DNA from: Sambucus nigra
Taxonomy: Eukaryota; Streptophyta; Magnoliopsida; Dipsacales; Adoxaceae
Reading direction: 5' to 3'
Assembly (NCBI GenBank): GCA_949130495.1
Contig: OX422211.1
Span: 444,052,219 to 444,116,218 of the forward strand
Length of the DNA stretch: 64,000 nt
Shown here in pieces: positions 1 to 11,369 of the stretch (positions are counted from its first letter, which is position 1; each line of letters begins with the position of its first letter). The notes below the pieces were generated by a model. That model made no database searches and was not told where the DNA came from. It saw only the letters and a program-made list of their open reading frames with translations. The position numbers and the translations under genes are program-made.

Positions 1-558
1 ACACTACCGGATCGGTCCGGCTCAACCTCGGATCGGTCCGAATACACCGGATCGGTTCTTTTCTTTTTACCGGATCGGTCTGGGCCTAGTCGGATGGGTT
101 CAGACTTTTTGCTTCCATCGGTTCATCAACAATCAGGGGTCTACTGGACTTTGTCATTTCGGATGGATCCGGATCCAAACCGGATCGGTCCGAAATTCTT
201 CTAGTTTGACTTTTTCCTTGAAACTTTGACTGACCATATCTTTTGATCTAGAACTCCGATTTGAATGCCGTTTCTTCCTATGCTCTTCTGAACTCATGCT
301 CTTCAACTTCACTTCTGACGTTGCTTCTGAATTCTGAATGGAATTTACACTTTTGCCCTTTTACATTTCTTCTAATTTTCTTTTCTTCTTTTATTGCATT
401 CCATTCCTGAAATCTTTATCACAATTACACAAAAACTAGGAATTTTGTTAGTAACGAACAATAGAATGATATGGACTAAAAATGATTCAATTACCTTGTT
501 CGAAATATTAAAATTACTAACTTAAGGGGCTAAATTCGGAAGAATTTACGCTTGGTCA
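1..558 (-). repeat. 3' LTR of the Athila element (partial)
   Basis: This stretch aligns without gaps to 10812-11369 and ends in the same gcttggtca, which on the minus strand is the LTR start TGACCAAGC. About 1.1 kb of it lies left of the window. Positions 7-192 hold a cluster of palindrome-like words built on CCGGATCGGTCCG, at about 7, 29, 47, 69, 89, 161 and 180. Six of the 12 differences from the other LTR fall in the first 100 bases, inside this CpG-rich cluster. Confidence 0.95.
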
Positions 559-573
559 AATCCCGCTAACTTA
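559..573 (-). promoter_or_regulatory. Terminal polypurine tract of the Athila element
   Basis: On the minus strand the bases just before the 3' LTR read taagttagcgggatt. This matches the AAGTTAGGGGG core seen at 2074-2089 and in the neighbouring element at 17045-17059, with one G replaced by C. The position against the LTR is what makes it the plus-strand primer. The interrupted purine run is unusual. Confidence 0.7.
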
Positions 574-652
574 GGACTTTGCACGTCCCGGGCAATGTAT
601 CTGAATCTAACCAAAACTCAACTCTTGAAAATTCCTTTATTAAAATAAAATT

Positions 653-752
653 CCACTTTCGCAGGCACGTGATTGCATTGAGCATATGCAACAAGCCTTT
701 AAACCCCTAGGTTACCCTAGTAGGACGAGTTTTGTCTCGTGAGGGTTTGTAG
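653..752 (-). other. Conserved ~100-bp non-coding block upstream of the 3' LTR
   Basis: The reverse complement aligns to 16848-16947 at roughly 78-80% identity by eye. Shared cores include ACTAGGGTAAC, TAGGGGTTT and AATGCAATC. In both elements the block sits about 100 bp inside the 3' LTR junction (80 bp here, 112 bp there). Conservation of a non-coding block between an autonomous-type element and a non-autonomous one suggests a cis-acting role such as packaging or priming; that role is inference. Confidence 0.8.
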
Positions 753-2001
753 TGAATACACCCACAAAATTCTTTATTGACTCAAATAAATATCAAAATA
801 TTTAAAAATTGTACAATTTAAACTTTTCGAAAAATAATCACCCTAAATTCATATTTAAATGTCTCAAACCATAGTGTGTGTGTGTAAAGCCAAAAATTAA
901 ACCTCAAATTTCCACCGATTGAGCATTACGTTACTTTTCAAAAATTCGTTTTGATTCAAATTCTTACGGAATGCTCTCACAAACGAATCACTCGGATTGT
1001 GGCTATTTTCTCTCGGTATGCATGATATAAAGAGAAAATATAATGGACACAAATTCACGCATACAAAATTGAAAAGAAGGAAATATATGGTGAAAAGATC
1101 TCATCATCGGAGTACAGTTATTTAGAAACGGGAACATCACCTCTAGTTCACACCATTTTAATCTCTTATATTATCTTTTCATGTCTTAGCTCTCCACGCG
1201 GTAACCAATTTCGCAATTTAGACTCGGTTAGGACTTTTTTTGGGTTAAAAGGTGTAAAGGGTAAAAATGGGAATGGATGGAATGTTCGGAATTGGAAAAT
1301 GTCCTTATGACGTCCATTAGTGTTTTTTTGGGCATTTGCTCATTTTTGTCTTTTTTTTTTCATTTTTTTTTCTTGCTATTTTTTTTTCTATTTATCTCTT
1401 GCCCCTTTTTATTACACAATTTGGACTTACTTGATGAATTTATTCAATTTTCACAATTCCGAGCTATTTGGATTTTTTGGGTTATCAAACGAAAGGATAA
1501 ATTTTATTTGGCTCAAAGTGGGTTGCAAAGGGATAATTTTTCACATCTTTTTATGGCCAATATTTTTGGGTAACAAACGAAGGCCTACTTCATTGTCCAA
1601 ATTGCTAATCACATTACCATATGCATCTCGAGATTAATTAAGTTTAGAGATATATTTAGCACGAATTTCGAGACAACATTTCACATATTTCCCATAACCG
1701 ATCAAAATAAAGGATTGAGATCATCAACGACTTATGAAAACGCTGAAAAGGACTTTGAGTTAATCATAAACTCGGATTGATTTAAAAACTCATAAAAAAT
1801 TGAAAGGCTCGAAATCTCACCGGGTTTGATCAATCTCCACACTTATTCGTAAAGTCATCAATTTTCTTTCAATTTCCATCTTCAGTCAATTTTGGCTTAG
1901 TGCATTATGAATTTTACAATTTGAGACTTCAAACAGAATAAAAGTGATATTTTTGAAAAATTTAAATTCCAAATTTTATTTATTTTGAACAAAAATATTT
2001 T

Positions 2002-2032
<31 letters not shown>

Positions 2033-2073
2033 ATTTTTTTTAATAGGCGAAGTTTTATGAATACGCACCTGTC

Positions 2074-2089
2074 ATCCCCCCTAACTTAA
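2074..2089 (-). promoter_or_regulatory. Internal polypurine tract
   Basis: The minus strand reads TTAAGTTAGGGGGGATGAC, preceded by ttgaggacaatgca. The same TTGAGGACAA...AAGTTAGGGGG arrangement occurs at 15198-15236 in the neighbouring element, and comparable motifs recur in Athila elements generally. It lies 1.5 kb upstream of the terminal tract and directly after the third ORF. It could prime a second plus-strand start or be a relic of an older 3' end. Confidence 0.75.
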
Positions 2090-2247
2090 TGATTTGCATT
2101 GTCCTCAATCAAAGGGGAAGAGATAAAGAAGATAACAGAAAGAGTGCGATAAATAAAACAAGCCAATATCATATTAAGACTGTAGAATACAAACAAACTG
2201 TGGAAACAACTGTGTAAGCAAAAACTACAAACATAGGGATAAAAATC

Positions 2248-3396
2248 CTAACAAGGGAAGGGTAGCCTAAGGGGCTGGTGGTGGATGGGAAGTACTGGGA
2301 GCAGCAGGATCATATGGATTATAATAGTAAGGAGGAAGAGGGGCATCGGGTCCCGCCTGGAGACGATATAAGTCGGCCTGCATACGCGTTTCAAGTCGTT
2401 CGTATCCCTCTCGTAGGAGGACACATGTGCGTTAAAACGCGTTTCAAGAGAGAGAACGCGTTCAGTTAAGCCTGTACCAACCGGAACATAATCCGGATCA
2501 GCCGTCTCATCATACTCTTCCTCGTCACCTTCCCCCATCTCAACATCCTCCTCGTCACTCTCTTCGTCACTCGAATCGCCACCGCGCCTTGCACGGACTA
2601 GCTGAATTTGCCGCTCACTTCGAGTGCGGGACTCTTGACCTAAAGGCTTAGGCAAGTTGATAAGATCTTGAGGTGGTGCAATCCCGGCATCCCGAAGCAT
2701 GGATGTAATGAGTCAACCATAAGGAAGAGGAGCGCGACCCTTTTTATCATAAGCCACAAAAAGGATATCGGTGTAAAATGTCCGGGCCAAATTGATCACG
2801 GTCACCGGGTCGAATAGATGATACATCATAGTGGCTTGGCGAGGCCTCATTTCCGAATCATTAGAAGTTTGCAAAATATTGGCACAAACGATATGAAAGG
2901 TGAAGCGTGCCTTATCGGATAAGCGACCGACGGGAAAAGTCTCGGTATTCCAAATCGCACCGGGCTAGATTCGCGAGAAACAAACCTCCTTAGATAGAAC
3001 GGGCTCAGGACCTGGATAATCAAATTGGGCCGAAGTGATCACACCAAAAGACTCTAACTTTTGCGCCACAAGGTCAAGTGAGAATGGGATAGGGATGGAA
3101 TCCACATAGGCTTGGGATTCAAATTCAGCGGTACGAACAAGAGATCCGTAAAACTGCCGCACTTCATTTTTCCAAACTGCCTCATATGGTTCATTGAAGA
3201 AACGGTACCAGCCCCGTGACAGGAAAAGGGTTGTGACCGAATTGGGCATTTGGTCCCACAACACTTGACGTTCGATATGAATTTTTCGTGTAGGGCTGAA
3301 AAACTTACGGTACCAATTTGCTTATTGGCGGGAACGATACTCTCCATTTCCGTTGGGGAGAACTTCAATGGAGGTATATTTCTGGGAAGCAGCCAT
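2248..3396 (-). pseudogene. Athila third ORF (env position; plant transposon-protein domain), broken
   Basis: One reading frame of about 382 codons runs from an ATG at 3396 to a stop at 2248-2250. It is broken by in-frame stops near 3320 (TAA), at 2965-2967 (TAG) and at 2713-2715 (TGA, in a Gly-Trp-like context), with no frameshift. The middle part resembles the plant-specific domain found in Athila ORFs and in so-called putative plant transposon proteins; a typical stretch is RFFNEPYEAVWKNEV. The C-terminal third has a strongly acidic Glu/Asp segment (encoded around 2520-2600). I see no clear signal peptide or convincing membrane helix, so calling it an envelope protein is by position only. 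A TATA box and a palindrome array lie directly upstream. Confidence 0.8.
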
Positions 3397-3991
3397 TAGT
3401 ATGGAGGAAGGAGATATCTATGGAGATATAAGAGAGAAAATATGTGTAGGTGTGAAGAAAATGGGTAGGGGGAGATATGTATTTATAGGTATGAGTGGGG
3501 GAAATGGAGGGAATGAAGGGGTGGGAAATGGGGGGACGAAATTTTGAAGGAAGGGCTGGATTGGGTGAAGTGAAAGGGTGTGGATTGAGGAGGTGGATTG
3601 AAGAGGTGTGTCCCTTGGGAAATGAAACCTGCAGAAAATCGGACCGATCCGGTTTTGGGACCGGATCGGTTCTTGTACTACACCGGACCGATCCGGATGA
3701 CTGGATCGGTTCTTTTATTTCACCGGACCGATCCGGTTGCTGATTTCCAGAATTCTTCTTCTCTCTTCTTCTCATCCTAGAAATGCCCAAACTCCACTCC
3801 AAAGATGATTTTTTAACCGTGCATACTTCCAACTATCCTCACAACTCATTGATAACGAAACACCCCGCAACCTTCGGATTCTCAACCCTCAGAACGAACT
3901 TTAACCTATGACTTCTACATCCTACGACGCATATGTACAACAATCACCCCATACATGTCGGGGGTGCAACGACCTCACTCTCTTTGTTCAA
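3397..3991 (-). other. Spacer between integrase and third ORF with CCGGATCGGTCCG array
   Basis: This stretch is non-coding on the minus strand. Bases 3639-3738 contain five to six copies of CGGACCGATCCGG or its half-forms, including ccggatcggttctt, a word also present in the LTR at 47-60. The rest, GA-rich on the plus strand, does not resemble the LTR, so this is not a simple LTR fragment. Confidence 0.75.
3478..3488 (-). promoter_or_regulatory. Candidate TATA box for the third Athila ORF
   Basis: The minus strand reads CCTATAAATACATATC, about 82 nt upstream of the ATG at 3396. The palindrome array 3639-3738 lies a further 150-250 nt upstream. This mimics the layout of the element's own LTR promoter. 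Prediction only. Confidence 0.5.
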
Positions 3992-4996
3992 TCAATCCCC
4001 ATAAATGGGGTCCGACAGCCAGATTGTGTCGGCTTCTTTAACCATGGCTTCCAAATAAGGCTTGAGACGATGCCCATTGACTTTAAAAGTGTTTCCCCCT
4101 TTCTCATCTATTAGTTCAACGGATCCATGGGGAAATACCTCTTTCACAATGTACGGACCAGACCATCGTGACCGCAATTTTCCGGGAAATAAGTGCAACC
4201 GGGAGTTGTAGAGAAGTACTTTTTGTCCCAAATGAAACTCTTTCTTACGAATGATTCCATCATGAGCTCGTTTCATTCGGTCCTTGGATATTTTAGCACT
4301 TTCATACGCATCATTGCGTATTTCTTCCAACTCATTCAACTGAAGTTTACGTGTTTCACCGGCTTTATCCATTTTGAAGTTCACCCTTTTGATAGCCCAA
4401 TAGGCTTTGTGTTCGATTTCTACCGGAAGATGACAAGGTTTGCCATACACAAATCGAAATGGGGACATCCCAAGGGGATTCTTGTATGCGGTTCTATAGG
4501 CCCAAAGTGCATCATTTAATCTGATAGACCAATCTTTCCTATTAGGATCGACTGTCTTTTCCAAGATATTTTTAATTTCCCGATTAGCAAGCTCGGCTTG
4601 GCCATTCGATTGAGGGTGATAAATTGTTCCAACTTTACGGACAATTCCATACTTCCGCATTAGTTTCTCTATAGGCCTATTGCAAAAATGATATCCATTA
4701 TCACTGATTATGGCCTTAGGCATACCAAAACGAGAAAGTATATTTTCTTGAATAAATTTTATCACCACTTTGCTGTCATTCGTCCTTGTAGCTATCGCCT
4801 CAACCCATTTTGAGACGTAATCTACAGCAACGAGGATGTATAGAAAACCAAAAGAAGGTGGAAATGGGCCCATGAAGTCAATACCCCAACAATCAAACAA
4901 CTCCAATACTAAAATGGGGGTTAATGGCATCATGTCACGGCATGTAATAACACCCATTCTTTGGCATCTATCGCATGATTTACAAAAAACATTCAC
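3992..4996 (-). pseudogene. Athila integrase (catalytic core and C-terminal domain)
   Basis: This part carries the integrase DDE core: Asp in [11 protein letters not shown], Asp in IISDNGYHF and Glu in [10 protein letters not shown], all three kept. The C-terminal part contains the GPY/F-type segment (SGPYIVKEV) and ends with VNGHRLKPY. The Cys pair CKSCDRC near the start is the second half of the HHCC zinc finger; the His pair lies in the previous frame. A one-base loss in an A-run around 5048-5053 separates the two frames. The reading frame here has no stop over 334 codons and is the best-preserved part of this pol. It would join the cDNA to host DNA as part of a pol polyprotein. Confidence 0.93.
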
Positions 4997-5775
4997 ATCT
5001 CGGAAGATTGTGGGCCAATAGAGACCACTTTGAAGGATTTTCGCAGCAGTTTTATATTTTTAGAAAAATGACCTCCACATGCTTCCGTATGACAAAATCG
5101 AATTACCCCTTGAATTTCTTCATCGGGTACACATCTCCGGATGATTTGGTCAGCACAATACTTAAATAAATAGGGATCATCATAAAAGAACATGCGTGAC
5201 CAAGTAATGAACTTCCTTCTCTCTTGCGGAGTCCAACTAGATGGAACGATTCTAGTGACAAGATAATTAACTATATCCGCAAACCAAGGGAGAGAAGAAG
5301 TAGCAAATAAATTTTCATCCGGGAAATACTCGTCTATGGGAATGGGATCAATAGGCACGTCGGACGAGAGGCGCGACAAATGGTCCGCAACGACGTTTTC
5401 TACTCCTTTCTTATCTTGAATCGAGAGATTAAACTCTTGTAGGAGTAGGATCCACCTGATTAGTCGGAGTTTGGCATATTTTTTACTCAAGAGGTATTTA
5501 AGTGTCGAATGATCAGTGAAGCATATGATAGGTGACCCAACAATGTACGAGTGAAATTTGTCGAGAGCAAAAATGACTGCTAGTAATTCTTTCTCTGTAG
5601 TAGAGTAGTTAAGCTGAAGGCCAGATAATGTCCTACTAGCATAGTAAATAACATGAGCTTTCTTGTCTTTCCTCTGTCCAAGAACAGCCCCAATAGCATA
5701 ATCACTTGCATCACACATAAGCTCAAATGGTAGTGACCAATCCGGAGCTTGCATGATAGGTGCGGAAACAAGCAT
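4993..5775 (-). pseudogene. Athila RNase H and integrase zinc-finger start
   Basis: RNase H motifs are complete: Asp in [10 protein letters not shown], Glu in TEKELLAV, Asp in [10 protein letters not shown] and Asp in VADHLSRL. The C-terminal end enters the integrase zinc finger ([11 protein letters not shown]) and then leaves the frame because of the one-base deletion near 5050. The upstream border is an in-frame TAA at 5800-5802 in the RT-RNase H connection. Confidence 0.92.
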
Positions 5776-5799
5776 GCTTTTTAGTTTATCAAAAGCTTC

Positions 5800-6924
5800 T
5801 TAACATGCTTTATTCCACTCAAATGGAGTGTCTTTCATGAGAAGATTACTCAAAGGTCTAGCGATGGTGCTAAAGCCTTTGATAAACCTTCTATAAAATC
5901 CAGCATGGCCTAGAAAGGCCCTCACATCTTTAAGTGATTTTGGCGGGGGTAACCCAGCTATTACTTCAATTTTGGCTCGATCAACTTCAATTCCCCTAGA
6001 TGAGACTATGTGGCCTAAAACTACACCCTCGGTAACCATAAAATGGCATTTCTCCCAATTGAGGACTAAGTCTTTTTCCACACATCGGAATAGAACTCTT
6101 TCAAGATTAGCCAAACATTGGTCAAAAGATGGTCCAAAAACGCTGAAATCGTCCATGAACACCTCAAGAACTTTTTCAATCATGTCGCTAAAGAGACTTA
6201 ACATGAACCTTTGAAAAGTAGCTGGCGCATTACATAACCCAAATGGCATACGTTTATAGGCAAACGTACCAAACGGACATGTAAAAGTCGTCTTTTCTTG
6301 ATCAAGTACATCCACTTCAATCTAGTTATATCCGGAATACCCATCTAGAAAATAATAGTAAGGATGGCCCGCCACTCGTTCAATCACTTGATCGATAAAC
6401 GGTAAGGGAAAATGATCTTTTCGAGTTCCGGCATTGAGCTTTCGGTAGTCAATGCAAACACGCCACCCGGTGGTGGTGCGTTGAGGTATTAATTCTCCCT
6501 TAGCATTTTCAACCACTGTCATTCCTGATTTTTTTGGAACGACTTGAATTGGGCTCACCCATTTGCTATCTGAAATGGGATAGATAATTCCAGCATCTAA
6601 CAATTTGATTATTTGCTCTCTTATAACATCTTTCATGGTTGGGTTTAAACGCCTTTGCATCTCACGCGAGGGCTTCACTTCTTCCTCAAGATGGATTTTA
6701 TGGGTACAAATGAATGGACTTATACCTTTCAAATATGCTATAGTCCAACCAAAGGCACTTCTATGCTTTCTTAACACATCTAACAACATACCCTCTTGCT
6801 CTTTTTCTAGTTGGGAAGACACAACAACAGGAAATGTATCATTCTCTCCTAGAAAGGCATATTTGACATGTGAGGGTGGTTTCTTCAACTCAAGACTAGG
6901 AAATCTATTTTCAGAGGGACTCAT
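5800..6924 (-). pseudogene. Athila reverse transcriptase
   Basis: RT blocks run in one frame: VCIDYRKLN, the SGYN motif followed by an in-frame TAG at 6322-6324 in place of the usual Gln, CPFGTFAYKRMPFGLCNAP, and the catalytic FMDDFSVFG. This matches Ty3/gypsy RT in order and spacing. Both Asp residues of the catalytic pair are kept. A TAA at 5800-5802 ends the block. A further TAA at 6946-6948 separates it from the protease part in the same frame. Confidence 0.93.
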
Positions 6925-7122
6925 GGTTGTCTCCCTCGGAGGTAATTATTCATACCTAGAAATCCAGTCAACATCTCTCGAACTCTCAAAACTCTCTTCA
7001 TCTTGTAACCAATTTTTCAACTCTTCCATCTCACGCTCAAACTCAGTATAAGAACTCTTTTCCTCACCACTTTGCACTAAACATACTTCCAAAGCCTCTC
7101 CTCCTATGATTTTCTCAATATT

Positions 7123-7776
7123 CTACTCCACTACCTCTTCAATAAGATCAACCTCAAGAATTTCATCCTCATCACCCATTTGGTTAGCGACATTAAAAAT
7201 ATTGGTCTCGAGAGTCATGTTTCCAAAAGTGAGTTGCATTTGGCCATTCCGTGTATTTATCAAAGCATTAGCAGTAGCTAAGAATGGACGGCCCAATATT
7301 ATTGGAACTTGATTTCTCGTATGAGGTGCAGGCTCAGTGTCCCAAATGACAAAATCAACCGGAAAGTAGAACGTGTCCACTTGAACTATCACGTCTTCTA
7401 CAATCCCGTGAGGCACTTTCACTGTTCTATCCGCTAACTGTAGAGTGATTCGGGTAGGTTTTAAATCACCTAATTCAAGATGCTTATAAATGGAATATGG
7501 AAGGATATTGACACTTGCACCTAAATCAAGCAATGCTTTTTCCACTCTTTTTTCTCCTATGACGTACGAAATGGTAGGTGCACCTGGATCTTTGAATTTA
7601 GGTGGAAGATCGTTGAGAAGGATCGAGCTCACATTTTGTGCCAAGAAAACATTTTTCTTTACCTTAAGCCGTCTCTTGACAGTCAAAAGATCTTTGATAA
7701 CCTTAGCATATGCTGGAATTTGTTGAATAGCATCAAGGAATGGCAAATTCAATTTTACTTGCTTCAACACATCCAC
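7123..7776 (-). pseudogene. Athila aspartic protease region
   Basis: The retropepsin-like active site reads ALLDLGASVNILP, and the flap/ILG part reads VPIILGRPFLATA; these are the usual Athila protease landmarks. The frame is the same as the RT frame downstream but differs by one base from the gag frame upstream, with a 13-nt overlap. That marks a frameshift around 7776-7800 in a gag-pol that is normally continuous. The unit ends at a TAG at 7123-7125. Confidence 0.9.
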
Positions 7777-9587
7777 ACCTCGATACGTGAAGCCCCTTTC
7801 TTGGGTGGCTCTAAACGTTGAGGAAATGGAGCAGCAATAGGCAACTTGACTTCAATTTCAGGTCTAACTTCCTCATCTTTCAACTCTTTTTCTAAGGGAG
7901 GTTCTTCGGACTCGACAATTTCAGATTCCTTAGAAATTTCAGGTTCAACTTCATCATCGTTCAATTTAGGAAGTTTAGGTGTTAGATCAATTATGCGGCC
8001 ACTTCGAAGAGTAGTGACAGCTTGACATTGTTCTTGCAAGTCCGATGATGTGGAGCCAACTGTGGTTTGACCTTGAAGAAGAGTTCTTTGGCCTTGGGCT
8101 GGAAGTTTACCTTTCTCTTGAGTATTCGCCGCAGCTTGCAACCTAGAGATGCTAGTATGCATTTCGGCGAACATTCGTTCATATTTAGCATCTCTCTCTT
8201 TTTGAGATTGGATGAATTGATTGAAATTATCTTCAAGATTTCTCCTTGGTGGAGCTACATAAGGACCAGGAGGTGGTACTTGCATAGAATTTGGCATTGG
8301 AGGAGCCACTTGCTGAAAGTGAGGAGGTGGTGGTAAAGTCATTTGTGGGTTAGGAACCATCCCACCTTGAGATTGTCCATAACTATACCCAGGATTCCTC
8401 CACGACTGATTATATGCATTCCCTTGTTGTGCATTAAAATTTCCTCGAAAACCCCCTATCACCTCAACCTGTTCAGTGTACATTGCTTTGTATGCAGGAA
8501 TTGTAGGACATCCTTTGGTAGAATGACCCGCATTACAAATGGTACACACTTTCTCCTTTCCAGCTTGTACGGATCCCGACACATCTCTCAATCTCACTTC
8601 AAGTATATCTCTGAAATTCTTCTCTAATTGGTCAAATTTTCTATCCAACAAAGTGTCCTTGTCCAAGTGATAAATACCGGACGCAGCAGGCAAGTTGGAC
8701 ACTTGTCGATTTCTATTTTGGCAATTGGGATCAGAAGTATCCCAAGCTTGGGTAGTTTCACCTATATATTTCAAATGAGCTTCAGCATCGCTCGAATTTA
8801 ACTCCCAAAAAGGTCTTTCACACATGGTTTGGACAAGTTATTTCGACGCTAATGTAAGGCCATGATGAAAAACTGAAATTAAGTGATGCTTTTCAAAATT
8901 GTGATGTGGGCATGCACTCACTTACTCCTGAAATCTCTCCCAACATTTATCAAAAGCCTCATTCTCATTTTGTCTAAAAGCTTGAATTTGGGCTTTAACT
9001 GAATTAGTTTTGTGTTGTGGGAAATATTTTGATATAAACTTTTTTTTCATATCTCTCCAAGATAACACAGAATTTGGGGGTAGAGACCATAACCAAGTTT
9101 TAGCTTTATCTTTTAAGGAAAAAGGGAAGAGCTTCAACCGGACTACATCTTGTGGACAAGCTTGGTCTCCAAAAGTCTCACATGTATCTTCAAACTCTCG
9201 AATATGGAGATATGGTTTTTCAGAATCCATCCCATGAAATGTAGGAAGGATTTGGATCATGCCATTTCGGAAATGGAACTGACCGGCATTATACGGGAGT
9301 AAAATGCAACCAGGGGTAACAGTTCGCTCCGGAAATAACAAATCTTTCATAGGAAGATAAGGTATCGCATCCTCTCCAGCACCAACACCAACACTACCAT
9401 GTTCCGACATATCGCTACCAAAAGGTTCAGAATTCTCACTCCGGGTTTGACTCAATGCATGACTAGTAATGGAATTATTAGGCGAAGGAGGTGGAACCCA
9501 AAAAGGAAAAGACACAGAATTTTCAGAACTTGCTTCGGCTATAGGATTTTCGTGAACTTGGGTGGGGGATGAATTCAGCATAAGCAC
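7764..9587 (-). pseudogene. Athila gag
   Basis: Gag starts at an ATG at 9587. The capsid part shows the plant retrotransposon gag signature (KLFPFSLKDKAKTWLWSLPP ... FISKYFPQHKT). Two in-frame TAA codons at 8922-8924 and 8838-8840 interrupt it; downstream the same frame continues to a zinc knuckle CTICNAGHSTKGC, a Pro-rich linker and an acidic C-terminus. The knuckle spacing is CX2CX3HX4C, one residue short of the common CX2CX4HX4C. Gag would form the particle shell and bind RNA. Confidence 0.9.
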
Positions 9588-9688
9588 ATAAGAGATGAAA
9601 TGAAGTTTTTTATTTTTTTTATTTTTATTTTTTTCTAGAAATCACTTGCAAATACAAATAACTTTCTTGAAAATTTAACAATTTTTTC

Positions 9689-9707
9689 GTCCCCGGCAAC
9701 GGAACCA
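9689..9707 (-). promoter_or_regulatory. Primer binding site (tRNA-Asp type)
   Basis: The minus strand reads TGGTTCCGTTGCCGGGGAC, six bases after the end of the 5' LTR (TGTGCGTCA). It is close to the TGGCGCCGTTGCCGGGGA site typical of Athila, with two changes in the GGCGCC part. Minus-strand cDNA synthesis would start here. Confidence 0.85.
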
Positions 9708-9713
9708 AAATCT

Positions 9714-11369
9714 TGACGCACACTAAAATTTGTCTTAAAAGTGCGTTCACTCTAGGTTCAAGTGCAAACCTATCGCTCAAGTAATAACCCGATAAGTCGG
9801 GATTGAATCCACAGGGAAGGAAAATGTCAAATAGTAATCAGGAAAATTATTAGATCTAAAAATGATTTCTTAAAATAAATAAAAAGGTGATTAATGATTT
9901 TGGGAGATTTCTAGCGAAATAAATCTTTTCTTAACAAAAGCAAACTGGAAATTTTAATGAAAACAGACTAAAAATTGCAGGGAAAACTTTTTAATTAAAT
10001 GAGAGAAAACAGGGTAGAATACAATCCCTCAATCCTTAGCAAATTAGCATAGATAATACTAGATTTTTAAATTACAATAATTGATTAGATCCAGCCTTTA
10101 TAACTTCTAAGCATTACATATATGAGGTTCAAGCCCGCATCATATGAAATCAAAAATAGGTATAAAGCAGTGAATGATAAATTATACTAGCAAAGCTTTC
10201 TTAAACATCTCAAGTACCTAGGGCAAGAGAGATTAAAAGATTGACAGTTTTTGTATAAATTTTCTTTCACGATTCAATCAATATTGTAATTTATCCTCTG
10301 TTTTCTACATAGATAATCTGCCTTGGATTGAGTTCATGTACCCCAACCCTTGGGAAATTTAGCTACTCATGATTGGATTGAAGAACAAATTCATATTCAG
10401 AATTATGGTACTACAATACATGGGAAATAAATCTGCAAATAATAAAGTAACAGAGAATAGAATGATATTACTTGAATTCAGCAGCAGGAAAATAATTGAA
10501 ATTGAAATCCAGATAACTTCTCCTTAATCAGCAGTACAAACTATGGTTCTTATGAAAGGAATTTAAACTTCTGAATATTTCTCTCAACAACTAACTCTCA
10601 AATTCTGTAGATAATTTGTAATCTACCAACAACTAACAAATTGCTACAATTCTCTCTCTACTTTCTTGGTTGGTCTATTCTCTTTTTTCAAATGATATAG
10701 GGCACTAGCTTTTATAATACTAAGTATCGAAATTGATAGCCAATAATGCTTGTTGGTACGTTTTTCCAAGAGTTGCTCTGCTTTAATTGAACAATTAATT
10801 GTCAGCATTTCACACTACCGGATAGATCCGGCTCAACCTCGGATCGGTCTGAATACACCAGATCGATTCTTTTCTTTTTACCGGATCGGTCTGGGCCTAG
10901 TCGGATGGGTCCAGACTTTTTGCTTCCATCGGTTCGTCAACAATCCGGGGTCTACTGGACTTTGTCATTTCGGATGGATCCGGATCCAAACCGGATCGGT
11001 CCGAAATTCTTCTATTTTGACTTTTTCCTTGAAACTTTGACTGACCATATCTTTTGATCTAGAACTCCGATTTGAATGCCGTTTCTTCCTATGCTCTTGT
11101 GAACTCATGCTCTTCAACTTCACTTCTGACGTTGCTTCTGAATTCTGAATGGAATTTACACTTTTGCCCTTTTACATTTCTTCTAATTTTCTTTTCTTCT
11201 TTTATTGCATTCCATTCCTGAAATCTTTATCACAATTACACAAAAACTAGGAATTTTGTTAGTAACGAACAATAGAATGATATGGACTAAAAATGATTCA
11301 ATTACCTTGTTCGAGATATTAAAATTACTAACTTAAGGGGCTAAATTCGGATGAATTTACGCTTGGTCA
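9714..11369 (-). repeat. 5' LTR of the Athila element, 1656 bp
   Basis: On the minus strand it begins TGACCAAGC and ends TGTGCGTCA, with standard TG...CA ends. A candidate TATA box on the minus strand (GTATTATAAAAGC) lies at 10708-10720. The CCGGATCGGTCCG-type words lie at about 10818-11003, that is 100-290 nt upstream of that TATA box. Its last 558 bases match window positions 1-558. Confidence 0.93.

Larger units (their letters stand above)
574..2247 (-). other. Long 3' non-coding region of the Athila element
   Basis: No ORF with coding character lies between the third ORF and the 3' LTR. The region holds a block at 653-752 that is conserved with the non-autonomous element at 16848-16947, homopolymer-rich A/T sequence (about 1980-2045) and an internal polypurine tract. 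Plus-strand ORFs near 1277-1637 translate poly-T tracts and are not genes. Confidence 0.8.
1..11369 (-). mobile_element. Athila-type Ty3/gypsy LTR retrotransposon, 3' LTR truncated by window edge
   Basis: The minus strand reads 5' LTR (9714-11369), primer site, gag, protease, RT, RNase H, integrase, a third ORF, a long 3' non-coding region and the 3' LTR (1-558, continuing outside the window). The order protease-RT-RNase H-integrase is Ty3/gypsy. The tRNA-Asp-like primer site, long LTRs, long 3' spacer and extra ORF after integrase mark the Athila lineage. I count six in-frame stops and two frameshifts in gag-pol and three stops in the third ORF, so the element is dead. The visible 558 bp of the two LTRs differ at 12 positions (about 2%) without gaps. 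At a commonly used plant rate of 1.3e-8 per site per year this gives under one million years. The right flank begins cttag; the left flank lies outside, so the target duplication cannot be checked. Confidence 0.95.

Noticed and set aside
1277..1637. Two overlapping plus-strand ORFs of about 100 codons
   Set aside because: They translate poly-T tracts in the 3' non-coding region of the Athila element; hydrophobic Phe-rich composition is an artefact of base composition.
2248..3396. Calling the third Athila ORF an envelope gene
   Set aside because: Position fits, but I see no signal peptide, membrane anchor or surface-protein feature; the recognisable part is a plant transposon-protein domain.
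9689..9707. tRNA gene fragments
   Set aside because: The tRNA-like strings here and at 13658, 28045, 50363 and 57127 are primer binding sites next to LTR ends; no cloverleaf can be formed.
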